This document shows, piece by piece, positions 36,376 through 47,512 of a stretch of 64,000 nt of DNA. The stretch's first letter is position 1. Each line of letters begins with the position of its first letter. Origin of the DNA: Argopecten irradians (lineage: Eukaryota; Mollusca; Bivalvia; Pectinida; Pectinidae); contig NC_091142.1 in the NCBI RefSeq assembly GCF_041381155.1, positions 21,724,362-21,788,361 of the forward strand, given 5' to 3'. Below the pieces are notes generated by a model. That model had not been told where the DNA came from. It saw nothing but the letters and a program-made list of their open reading frames with translations, and did no database searches. A program made the translations under genes and the position numbers.

Positions 36376-37402
36376 TTGCACACGGGCGAAATCACTGGAT
36401 ATCAGATAAACTAATAAAAACGTCATAAGATTAGGATTAGGTATCATCGAATTCCTAGAACTAACCAATTCAACTCTAATAATTACTCACTGATATAAGC
36501 TTATGGAAATGAAATATATTTACCGATAATAACGCGATCTAGTTAATCGGAAACATAAATCACGGGTAACAGTTACCTGTTCAAGCATGTGTCGATGTTA
36601 TGAGCGCATATTTACAGTGATCATAAGTTTCGTTTATGAAAAAAAAGAAACTTCAAACACCTGTTTTGATTTCCTCCTTCCCAATCAATTGTGGAGATAA
36701 AATGTGTGTTTTGATAGATTTGGTTGAAAATGCAGAGGCTTTATTATATCGTATATTTTTAATTACATTTTCTGTCAATATAAAGTATTGACACCAACCA
36801 AGATGTATATGAAACAAGCATGTATATTGACAAAACACTTGTGGGTGTTTGTATGAAATCGATAAATGAGAAGTTTTATTGTCAAAACATATAATAATAC
36901 AACAACCTAGTTTAATGCTAAGGCGCATTGGAGTAGGTTAATATAGTCCCAAGGTAAAATTGATTTACACGGATTGCTAATTGCTCTGACATATCCTACT
37001 TTATACAACCACGTCATATGTTTAGAAACCAATTTTATCAAAATTATGCTTGTTTCGAATATATTTTAGTTTTTTAAATAAATTTTTATAATCCGATAAT
37101 TTGATTTAATAAAAACCATGACAATTGCGGAACCTGTGTCGCTATTATGAAATGAATTTACAAAAGTATACGTTTAGTTCCCAAAATTTCTGGCAGTATA
37201 TATTACTACATATGTTTTGAGTTTCTTTGTAAATAAATGAGACATTGATCACTGTAAATTTGTACTACGGACCTCATTACTCATGAGATAGACACGTGCG
37301 CATTGTAGCTGATCGAATAGGTAACATTTATCGAGTTTTGTAGCTACTTTGCAAGATTAGATTATAATTATAAATTAAAGTACGCGTGTTTTATTGGTGC
37401 AG
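36376..37402. other. Unassigned AT-rich DNA
   Basis: Nothing recognised on either strand. Confidence 0.4.
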
Positions 37403-37564
37403 GTTTACGTTAAAAGAGCGTATCAACGTCGAGATAGCACTTGTATTGAACGCAAGTATGTATGCCGGTTTGCAACAGAATATTTTAAATAAATGGTTTT
37501 GCCTGGATTCGCCGAGAAAATGGATGACAAATATTATAAATACAATGTACAAACTGGCATACAG
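37403..37564 (+). CDS. Candidate orphan internal exon, about 54 codons
   Basis: An open segment bounded by a TTGGTGCAG acceptor and a GTAAGT donor. It reads FTLKERINVEIALVLNAS, later WMTNIINTMYKLAYR. The size (162 bp) and both splice signals look exon-like, but no partner exon and no family could be recognised. It could be an upstream exon of the Death-domain gene 3.7 kb away, a separate gene, or chance. Confidence 0.3.
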
Positions 37565-37984
37565 GTAAGTTAAATTGTTTCTATCTCCGAAAGTATATCG
37601 ATATGAAAGTATTGAGTCGACTTACAGAAATTCAAGCTACCCAATAGAGAATACAAGAGATTATGCAGGTACTTAAATCTGACCAGACACCGGGATCACG
37701 GTGCTATTGCTTAGCCTTTCAAAATTGACGTAACTTGTTGTAATATCATCTGTGATTGGCTAAGTTTAAATTTCAGACTATCTCATATCCTATGGCCAAG
37801 TTTTATATGAATAAATCACTGAAATTTTTTTTGTTAGATTTTACTAATTTTTTAATATTTGTTTTATTTTACAATATTTTCTATATGTTTATAATACATC
37901 GGATAATGCTTCATTCATGATCAGTGAATGACAAATGATATTTTAAATTACCTATGAACAATGTAAGCACAGTGTATATCCTGC

Positions 37985-38075
37985 TTAAAATTAGCTACTA
38001 TATAAAAAGACCACTCTCTATTAAGAGACCACTTTTCAATTTCCCTTGAGAGGTCGCTTAAGACAGATTCGACCG
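37985..38075 (+). repeat. Dispersed repeat R2 (copy 4, partial)
   Basis: AAAAAGACCACTCTCTATTA, AGAGACCACTTTTCAATTT and GACAGATTCGACC match the R2 pattern at 3926 and 5284. Confidence 0.5.
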
Positions 38076-38146
38076 TCGATTTAAAAGTGTTGATTAGATA
38101 ATGGTTACTGACAAATTCCTGATATGAAATATTCTGTCTATGCATA

Positions 38147-38300
38147 TTGAAGAGTTAACTCTCTTGCTGGTAAGTATCCATTGTGACGTCGTTAACTTAT
38201 GTGCACAATTCACGTCTTTTTCTCCAAAACGTATGACGTTAAGCTCGCAAACACATGACGTCAAAATTAATACCTTGATCCAATTTATCGTTTTTATCAC
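38147..38300. mobile_element. Palindromic MITE, family D (copy 3, eroded)
   Basis: GAGTTAACTCTCTTGCTGGT, AAGTATCCATTGTGACGTCG and CAAACACATGACGTCAAAA mirror the arms of the family D copies at 1249 and 4301; the right arm is incomplete. Confidence 0.5.
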
Positions 38301-40500
38301 CGTTGATTGCATATCATTTAGTCACGTTGTCATCAAATCGGAACTGGTTTCTGTGTTAAAAAAATTCTACCGGCAGGATCTTATGTAAACATGACATGTT
38401 TTTGCCATAGACTTCCATTGTGACCAATTCAATGAAAGTGTGCAAGTCTTTATACATGTATGTAACAATAAAAGTATTAAATGTCGATAAAGAAGAATTG
38501 TAAAAACCTTTTGTATTCTTATGTGAATATTTGTATACATAACCTTGTTGGATGCACTCTAATTCGCCACACATTATTACAGCATATGTTCTCATATTGT
38601 AGCTCAGAACTAAACATTTATTATAATAGTCTAACGACCGTTAACGTCATTTCAGGAAATACCATGTTAGCTTTTATTCATTTACTACAGTAAGTTTGTT
38701 AATAGGCATTATATAGTTATGACTCTCATGCACTTCTTTAGTTACTGTCACATATCTTTTGTTGAGCAGGGTCTTAAAATCTCAGTATAAGTCGAGGGAT
38801 TTTTCAGAGGAAATCGGCATTTTTTCGGAGGAAATCAGCAATCTTAATCGACTTGTTAAGTTGACCATGCTTTGACTTAAAATCACCAATAATGCCTGTT
38901 CTACTTTATTCGCCTGCGTTGTATGCTCTAATTTTAAAAAAAAATCCATATTGCTAGGCTCCTATTAAAATTATTGATTACCTTCGTTTGAATTGCAAAC
39001 GCAATTTTACTATAAGGACGTCTAGAACATGCAATGCATTTCAAAGCGTCTGTTTCTGTCATAACTACGTACATGTAGACTATTACGGAGAAATGAATGA
39101 GGAGACCAGAGACTGAAGGTACTTATATATTTATATTATTTTCATTTGATAATCGTATTTTTGATATTTTGTATATTGGAGATATTCAGTTTGACCAAAG
39201 ACATTGCGAGAAAGTATACATAAATATGGAACAATACTATGCTGGTAGTGTTTGACGGTGAGTACTGAAGCCGTCAATAATGAGACTTTCCATTTCACTT
39301 TTCTATCCTTCGATATTAGTTTCCTAATCCAACAAAAACGTTTGTCTACCCTGTCCTTGCGTTAAAATGAACAGGATTTCGTTTTCATAATTGTTTTACA
39401 TAAAAGCAAATAAAAATACTGTACTTTAAAGAGGAGTCAAAACCGGGGATTTGAATTTACTTCGTCATCAGCAGAAATTCGTATCGTTTATGATTTGTTT
39501 AAGTGTAATTACTTTAGTTAATACTTAACAATTTATATGTCATAATCCATATTTATGTCGTCATTTGGAAAGCATTTTTTATATTTTACTAAGCTTCAGA
39601 CGTCTGTTGAAGGTCATATACATTAAAAATATATAAAAAAAACCGATCATAATAAAGCAGAATTCGTACATGTTTGTAATAATTTAGATGTATCGTATTT
39701 TTTTCATAAAGCGTTTATGAAAAAATCAGCAGTGTTTGTTAGACCATTAACATTCGATCTGGTTTTGTTTTTCTGAATTTTAATTAAAAATATTCGTTAA
39801 TTAATTCTAATATGTTATATTATTGCACTTAAAGATCAATATTAGTATATTCTACTTTTGAAATTGTTATTTTTAATTCCCTTGAATTATTATCATCTGA
39901 TTAATTCTGAAGTCATTTTATGTTAAACTCATATGTCTGAACACTGACAAGTAACCTAGCTTTCTAAATGCCACCTGTACATGTGTCCAATTTTAATCTT
40001 ATTCTGTGTGTAATGCCTGATAAGGAGTTAGGGTGTGTATAACTAGGACGGTATTGTCCTAGGGTTATTTATAACCGGAACAAGAACTTAACACAATCAA
40101 AGCTCGGACGGCATGGATCGAATTTCAGATATTTCAGAAATCATGTACCGAAGTAATTAATTCATATTGTGACTTTATTCATCATATTTCAATTTATTCA
40201 TCATATTTCAATTCAATACATTTAAAGGCACCGGTAGTGTATGTTGTTTGTATATTTGAATACAACAACGAACTCTTTGATACACTGTATAGGTTAATGT
40301 TGAAAGATGAAAATGATAGCCTCGTGTAGTTTATATCAATTACTGAAATAAAAATGTTCAGATCCTATTTTTTGCTCAAACTTCCCACCAAGGTATAATA
40401 TCTTATCTCTATACCGTTATAGTATGCCGATTCCCTACAATAATGTAGCAAATGTGAAGAAATTTCCTTTTAATATAATAACAAAGGTTTGATTTAAGCT
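38301..40500. other. Unassigned DNA
   Basis: Splice-like signals flank a possible 34-bp exon near 38656-38690 and a segment at 39191-39260, but no protein family supports either. No other feature seen. Confidence 0.35.
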
Positions 40501-40675
40501 TTCGGGAGTTCGAATCCCATGTAGGGCTGTTGCCAGAAACTGACCGCTGGTCGATGATGTTTCTCAGTTTCATCTGACTTTTCTCCACCTAAATCTAGTA
40601 CGTTCTTAAATGACTCTGGAGGCTGGTAACAGGACATTAAAGAAACTACTAATCAAATCAATCGCTCAACTACCA
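40501..40675 (+). mobile_element. SINE 3' part (bivalve type)
   Basis: Begins with a B-box-like GAGTTCGAATCCCATG, then GGGCTGTTGCCAGAAACTGA, CCGCTGGTCGATGATG, TTTTCTCCACCTAAATC, and a tail with TTAAATGACTCTGGAGGCTG and GGACATTAAAG. The order matches the tRNA-derived SINEs of bivalves as I know them; the A-box side is missing or decayed. Confidence 0.65.
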
Positions 40676-40709
40676 CATTCAGCTTTTGTTAAATAATAAA
40701 TCCTTCACA

Positions 40710-40765
40710 ATGCAAAAAAAAAAAAGAAAAAAAAAACAAAAAAAAAACAGAAAAAAACAACAACA
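40710..40765. repeat. A-rich simple repeat
   Basis: About 55 bases of A with scattered G and C. It lies about 40 bases past the SINE tail and may have grown from it. Confidence 0.85.
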
Positions 40766-41086
40766 CCAAGGTATTAATGTCGCATATCGTTGTAACATGG
40801 TAAAATGGATTTAAAGATCGACGACGTTTTATTACAACATTTTAGCTGATATAATACCGTTTGATGATTCATGATTCCTGCTTTGTTATATCTATTACAC
40901 ATGCAAACTTGTTTACATGTTTAAAACCGTAGACATTGTTTCCAAACTTTAAAACCTTTGATGTTCTCATAACACTTATAAACACTTGCAAATATTGTCT
41001 GCTCGTGTTCGATCCGACGACATTCACTTAAACTTTACCAACGATACGTAATCAAAGAGTAGTGGGCCTTGTAAGTAGGTTGTGTT

Positions 41087-43439
41087 TTGTGTGAACATGT
41101 ATTAGATGTTACAGAGTACGTGTGTATCTCATCCACGTGTAACTGTCGTGCATATTATGCCATTGTTTCGAGCGCCAGCAAGCGTTACTCTCGTGTAAAT
41201 AGAAAGGTGTTCTGTCCATTTCTGTGCGGTATTCTGAAGGATTACCATTTGGTCCCTGTGTCAGATTATAATATGGAGGTGGGTAGTATTATGGAGGATG
41301 GGGGCATGTTTGTAGAGAGTATGATAGGGTTTTAGGTAGAGTGTGGTGGAATTTGCGGGACATATTTTGTAAATGTAAATGGGTTAGTTTCGTTATTATT
41401 GGACACAGTATATATTGTCTGGGAAACCTTTAAATGTGTTCATGTAAAAAAATTTTGTCAAATTTTGAATTTCTCTTTCAAGGGGTTTCTTTCATCGACA
41501 AAAGTCCATCGTAAGCCCATCTAACCTAGGTTGGAACGTTATAGTTTATCATTATACGATAAAACTTAGCCGGTCTCTCTCCTGTTGCATATTGGATAAA
41601 CTTGGATTTTATTCTAGCATATATTATGGATGATTGCAGTAACCTTGTACAAGAAAAAACATTAACACACACAACTTATTTACTTATTATTTATTTACAG
41701 CTGGACAGTGAGAGGAGTAAAGTTGATTTAAATAAAGTGACTGACAACCTAAACGTCGAGTATCAAGACGCTTTTCACGAATCTGTAAAGACGAAGTTCT
41801 CACTACCAAGGACAACCGGGATATATGGCAGACAGAAGCAGGACAGCATGCTGAAAAGTAATTTAAAGGCATTTGCAAAGGGAATACGAAAACTTCATGG
41901 AGCAAGCCATCATCAAATCCTTCTTTTCGTAGGCAACGGGGTGGATGAGGACAACACGTGGAGAGTACATACAGAAGTCGTAGAGCGATGTGATGTGAAA
42001 AAGGCAATCGAAAAACGAAAAGAGTTAGGTCTTCTGGAACTGCCAGAGTGTAGGTCACCATGTATAAGTGTTATGCGCATTAAACAAATCAGAGTAAGTC
42101 TTAGTTCAAGTGGACCTCTGATGTTGTGTCAGAATAGTCCAAAGGATCCAATCGTCATTAATATTGTACATCATGGTGATAAGTTTGTCTCTTTTCCAGT
42201 AAAGAGAAATAACAAGGACAAAATGGCCACAGTTTACTTCAAAGGTAAATCCACTGGCGAAAAACTTCATACCGCTCACTTTGATCCAAGACAAATGAGC
42301 AGATATCAGATTTACTCGAGACCAGCTCCGCCGACTCCGCCTGCTTTTATAGGAAAGACAGCTTTGCCAGGTACTTTTCCAGGTATGACTTTTTGTATCT
42401 CGTATCATCTCCATTGGCATGGGATGGGGTGGTAGAGTGATTTATGTGTTCCAACATAATTCCAATAGTCATCCACCTCTCGGTTTCGTGGTTACTATTC
42501 CATGTTGGACATTTTCCAGTTACTGCCCGATTATCAGTAGTTTTATTCGATGTTTGGCTGTCCTCCACTTCTAAGCCTGGTACCTGGGGCTTGTAACAAG
42601 AGTTGGGAAGTGGGTGTCTGCTGTGTGTACTATGACCTTTATATAGTATACCTACAGCACACACACACACCCCAAACTCTCGTTACAAGCCCCTGTGCCT
42701 AGCATTTGAATGGACGTAATACCAAAACAGATCATCACTTATCAATGGAACATTTTATGCTTGAACATACAACAACTGATAAATGAATGTTTTTGTTCCT
42801 TGTAAGTCCGTAGTCCTAATTGCAATGAAATTCTCATACTTAAAATCTACGCTACGCAGAAGGGTTCACAAGAAATAAGTTTGTAACACAGAATTATTTA
42901 GTTATAATAACATGTGTCCCTCTATATTGGATAGACACGTTTAAATTAGTGTACTCGTAATGACGTATGAATACAAACACAGCGCCAGAACGGACTACTT
43001 TTATTTCATGAAGATATAACACAAAAATATGAGTGACTCTCTATTTAGTGTATTTAGAGTACACTAAGATTTTGTATATCTCCATAACATACCGGACAAA
43101 TTATCTACTTCATATGTAAATTACTTTTCAGGTTTTTGGAAGGACAGTAATCTGATGATCCTAGCAAAGCAGATCTCTGCAGATGAAATGTTGGAGTTGT
43201 CTTTTCACCTAGGAGTAACAAGAGAATCATTTTATGATTTTAAGCACTTATTTTCCGACATTGAAGTCAACATGAGAGTGTTTGATGACTGGATGTGTGG
43301 TCTGTCCTGTTCAGACGACGAGAAAGTATCTATATTGTGTGCAGCAATGAAAGAGGCAAATTTGAACAGAATTGCGAGCATAGTTAAGCAAACGTTCGAA
43401 AGGAAGCGCACATTGTCAAGTGCTGACTTTCAACATTAG
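41087..43439 (+). CDS. Gene ending in a Death-domain-like exon, three exons
   Basis: Exons: 41087 or 41273-41278, 41701-42382, 43132-43439; AG/GT borders and phases agree. Two starts are possible. ATG at 41273 has A at -3 and G at +4 and gives 331 residues; an in-frame ATG at 41087 gives 393. The middle exon (about 227 residues) is basic and polar with HHQILLFVGNGV, a cysteine cluster CRSPC and a proline run PAPPTPPAF; I cannot assign it to a family. The last exon (about 100 residues) fits a Death domain: LMILAKQISADEMLELSFHL, LGVTRES, VFDDWMCGLS, VSILCAAMKEANLNRIASIV, that is, short amphipathic helices with the conserved W and the closing IA motif. Bivalves have enlarged Death-domain repertoires in innate immunity and apoptosis, so an intracellular adaptor is plausible. 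Two in-frame GT donors 12 bases apart (after 42370 and 42382) could add or drop four residues. Confidence 0.72.
42573..42700. repeat. Hairpin in the last intron of the Death-domain gene
   Basis: GGGGCTTGTAACAAGAGTT at about 42587 pairs with AACTCTCGTTACAAGCCCC ending about 42692 (one mismatch). The loop holds GGGTGTCTGCTGTG and a CACACACACA run. Confidence 0.75.
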
Positions 43440-43494
43440 ACGCATATTACTAAAGGATCTAACACGATAAAGAATTTTCGTTTTCGACTTTCTG

Positions 43495-43500
43495 AATAAA
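43495..43500 (+). terminator. Polyadenylation signal of the Death-domain gene
   Basis: AATAAA about 56 bases after the TAG stop, a normal distance. Confidence 0.6.
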
Positions 43501-43729
43501 CAATATACATCGTATGTAGATCTTTTAATTAGAGGCTTATATTTTGGTTATAATCACCTTATAAATCTAGCATCGCGTATTGATGATTTTAACATTAACA
43601 CACCAGTAAGCTTATGTACAATATATGTTACATATAAAATGGTTGTTTCTGCCCATGTGCAACGCTCAACATAAAGGGATTCTGACAAAGTGATTTACCT
43701 ATTATTCAGTGTTATGTGACTCGGTAGGT

Positions 43730-43940
43730 CTGCCGTTTAGTGTCTTTAGAGGCATGTTTCAGTAAGATAGCACTATAAAAGGGCGAAAGCTCCACAATTA
43801 CAAAGAAACACAATACAAATATGTTACGGTCTGTAAAAACACATATATATTCACATACCGCAACATATTGTTTACGGGGAGGCCGCCCTTAAATGACCAT
43901 AGCTGTGAATGGGACGTTAAACAGAAATCAACCAATCAAC
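43730..43940 (+). repeat. Dispersed SINE-like repeat R1 (copy 4)
   Basis: Matches 17935-18150: TTAGTGTCTTTAGAGGCATG, TTTCAGTAAGATAGCACTAT, AAAAGGGCGAAAGCTCCACA, GGGGAGGCCGCCCTTAAATG, ACCATAGCTGTGAATGGGAC, GTTAAAC, then an AATCAACCAATC tail. Confidence 0.75.
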
Positions 43941-45553
43941 AGTCATATCTATGTCGTTTTTATACCAGTAATTTTATGCTTTCAAACGAGATCCAAGAGT
44001 AAACTTTGCTCCTACTATAAAATGAATAGTTTCACTAATTTTTCTCATTTTATTCATGAGAAAGGAGGTATATTCGCCAATTTGATGTTTTGATTGACCT
44101 TATGAACCTTATGAAATGAGAATAATAGATAATGAATAGCATCAAATTTTCAAGACTGACAATTGATAATATAGATCTCTATTTAGCAAGAAAAAGAATA
44201 TATTCTACGGCACTGTAAAATATTCAAGATAACTGCCTGATAGTCTCCCTTTATATTCTATGTAATTTTATTTTATTTTCTCCAAATTGTTGGCGTATCG
44301 GTTTCAAAAATGCAATATCGATGCATGTAGCAAGGGCCAAATCAGAGCCTAGGCATGGAATTTGAGATAGATCCCCAGTCAGTACTTTCTGGAAAATATT
44401 GTACAAACTTAAAACATCAACTAAATTACATTGCTGTATCGGTCCTTAGATGCAGTAAACATAAATTATACCTAGGTCCATTGGGAGTCTATATATGAAC
44501 TTTGAAACAGATACTTTCTGAGATATAGCAGTAGCAAACTTCAACTATCAAAATCCCAATAAATATTAGCACCTATACTATACGGTACTAGTAGATCATA
44601 TTTTATCAACGCTAAATGTATGTGTGACATCTGATATAGACAGGTTTCATTTACAAAGCAAACGTGTGCCATAAAAGTGCCGTATTCTCGGTAATTAGCA
44701 ACCAAGGCGCTTAAAATTTGTAACAAATGGGGGGGGCTTATTAATGAACCAAAATGTAAGTTTTGACGAAAAAAATCAGCAATATTTGAAACCTTTCTTT
44801 ACTCATGGTACGTTAATCTGTTACAGTAAACATGCATATGCCTTTTATCCTCTGAGACGCATTAACTCGCACGTTCATGTAACATGGGAGGGATACAATG
44901 CTGAGGTTAGAGGCATCACATTTTGTAAAACATTGTTAAATCCATGGAAAAGACCTTTATGTAACTTCAACTCTTCTCCAGAAAGGGGACGGGGCGCTTA
45001 TAGAGGAATGGGGCACTAATTACGGCGAATACGGTAATACATTTAATGTCCTCACTGCTATATCTCAACGCCAGACACAACAGAACAGAACAGGACGCTT
45101 TGTATTTCTTGTTGAGCGAAAACACAAATAAACAGTTTGCTGCGCACAATGCCACTTCCTGGTTGTCAGATATGAAACATACGGCTTTGGCGTGTCGGAA
45201 TGAATTTTATTACATTTCATCGACAGTCCATTGTGCCGTATCTGATTTCAGCAGGTTAGGTTGGCGAAATAAGTAAAGCAATATATAAACACAATCTCTA
45301 TAAGAGTGAGCTAAAATTGGCACTGGTAAACGTTAACAATTGCTCTTCTGAGAATGGGGTGGTTTAAATTAAGGAATGGGAAATGGGCCCGGTCTATTTT
45401 GTGCATAATTATTTGTCATAACAAAACATATGTTTAAGAAAATATTTTCGGTACGTAAAAGTTTATGTATACCGGTATTTTCGGATAAGACAAAACATAT
45501 TATATATATAATTATATATCATATATAATTGAATATTTAGGTACAACACTTAC
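43941..45553. other. Unassigned DNA
   Basis: Several short open frames, none with a family motif or a convincing splice context. Confidence 0.4.
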
Positions 45554-45656
45554 TTTGTATGGGTAGAGTATACCACTGTCCGCCATCATACCAAACAGGT
45601 ATTTTATCTCGACGTATTCATCCTGGACATGAGAGAGAAACAGTCGATGCCCACAT
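45554..45656 (-). CDS. Candidate orphan exon, about 34 codons
   Basis: On the minus strand a TATATAG acceptor and a GTAAGTG donor bound an open segment reading CGHRLFLSHVQDEYVEIKYL, then FGMMADSGILYPYK. Good splice signals and a non-repetitive composition suggest a real or recently real exon, but no partner exon or family was recognised. It lies beyond the stop codon of the tetraspan gene on the same strand, so it would belong to another gene. Confidence 0.3.
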
Positions 45657-46424
45657 CTATATGATATGGAACTTTTACAAAACGTGAAGGTGCACCGTGT
45701 GGTATACACATTGTGATAGGATTATACAGATAAAAATGGCAAAAACAAATGACAAATTTATTGGTAGAAAATATATAAAGCATGTTATTATACAACAAAC
45801 AAAATAACACATTTTAAGGCCATGATCCTGTCTATAATTGGGAATATTAGTTTCATGAGATTCACGAAATTGAGTCGAAGGTGGTGATTTATATAACACA
45901 ATTGAAAATATATTCAACTGTAAAACATTGTTGACATCACGTTATTGACGATAATGTAAAATATATGTACATCACAAATATTTAACAACAATAGAACAAT
46001 GTCACGGTGCATGAATGGGAAAACTCATCCTCGATGCTCCAGTGGTTACGCTTTCTACCCCTGTACTATATCACAGTAAAACTGGAGGCAACATAAGACA
46101 ATTAATTTGAGCCTTTGATGTACATCAAAGGAATTGTATAACGGTACACTGGTTGGTTTAGACTGGCCACCTGACCCTTAGGTGTGGATAAGACTTCCTC
46201 AGCAGTTATTTACTAGTTTATCTCCCCCTAGTTTGAAACTTAGGATCAGGTGTAGTAGATAAAAATAATCAAGCCATACTTTAGTGATTTTTTCCAATAT
46301 TACTGGTGGCCAGTCTATTGTTGGTTGTGTGGCTTTAAAATTGGGTGTCGTTCTCTCCTCTGCAGGCATGCGATTGATCAGGGTTTTTTTTTCTCTTGAA
46401 CTTTCTCCTGTTTTATTACGAGAT

Positions 46425-46487
46425 GATTCAGGGGTGGATAAAACGTCAGTGATAGTAATCCCTGGAGTAACGAGGATGGGGGAAATC
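46425..46487 (+). repeat. Dispersed repeat R3 (copy)
   Basis: TTCAGGGGTGGATAAAACGT, CAGTGATAGTAATCCCTGGA and GTAACGAGGATG correspond to 3640-3712. Confidence 0.5.
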
Positions 46488-46696
46488 ATGTTTCTTTGGT
46501 TATGTTATTTGATTTAAAAAAATGATATCTAGACAGAATTTCGTTATTTCTAAAGTAATGTTTCATATGATGTATCTTATCAAAAATCTTTTTCGATTTC
46601 TTATACCCTCGGAAAGACATCCGTTGCTTTGGTCTCTAAGTGGACGGACAAATATTGTTTTACATTCAAAATCAGTAGAAATAAAAAGAAAAAAAA

Positions 46697-46762
46697 AATC
46701 TCTAAATTTCTCATTTCTTTCTACTCCAACTCGGGGGGATGGGATCATCCCGCGAAAAAAGA
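46697..46762 (+). repeat. Short dispersed repeat R4 (copy 1)
   Basis: About 57 bases, nearly identical to 49080-49138: TTTCTCATTTCTTTCTACTC, CAACTCGGGGGG, then the palindromic GGATGGGATCATCCCGCG. Family unknown. Confidence 0.75.
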
Positions 46763-47073
46763 AATACAAAAATATTTACACATCAACGAGTATTTCAGCG
46801 TTGTACATTGTAGCACTCTCGTGATAAACATATCCGACATTTGTCAACTATTAACATTTCATTGTCAAAGTTGATAACTCTCTAGACATTCGGCTATGCA
46901 CTTCCGCATATTTTGTGAATCAACATACTGTATAATTGTTTACTTTTGATGAAAGAAAATTTTGCGACTTTTCTTTTTATACTTATTCGTGGAACTTGTT
47001 GTGCACTGTCAGTTTTAACAGTGATGCGCTTGACTATTCTTAAATTTTATATGATATTCGCGCGGTTATTTAA

Positions 47074-47424
47074 AGATGCTACACCGCCGACAGAGCATAA
47101 ACGATATGCATCATTTGAACAGTAGTTGGTGTTTTATCATACATATATATGTCCAATTAACACAAGTTATTCTGTTTTTCGTTCATACGCAATCAGCACT
47201 TCATTCCATATAAGATATAGTGTCAAGTGATTTTTTTCGGGACGCAATTAAATATTTTCAATATTTTTACCTTGAAGTAAAATTAGAATCTCAAACTTTT
47301 CAATTGAGGTAATGGTTTAAAGTAAGTGTAAAGCAAGTAACCTTTCTAACTGAATACAAATACTAATTCTTCTGCTCCTGTTTTGTATTGAGACAAAATA
47401 CCATTTGTCAGCGGTGGGGCATGT
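47074..47424 (+). mobile_element. TTAA-type MITE, family C (copy 2)
   Basis: 351 bp, flanked by TTAA at 47070-47073 and 47425-47428. Ends are inverted repeats: AGATGCTACACCGCCGACAG and GTCAGCGGTGGGGCATGT. Non-coding interior shared with 22327-22710. TTAA target duplications are typical of piggyBac-mobilised elements. Confidence 0.85.
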
Positions 47425-47512
47425 TTAAATAAACGAAAATGAGCTTGATCGCGAACATAGCGAAAGTTAGTCCCAACGAATTAAAGAAACTATATTGTGA
47501 GATGTAAATGTT

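Noticed and set aside
39191-39260. Terminal exon after a 34-bp micro-exon at 38656-38690
   Set aside because: Splice-like signals exist, but the peptides are short, match nothing and have no transcript support.
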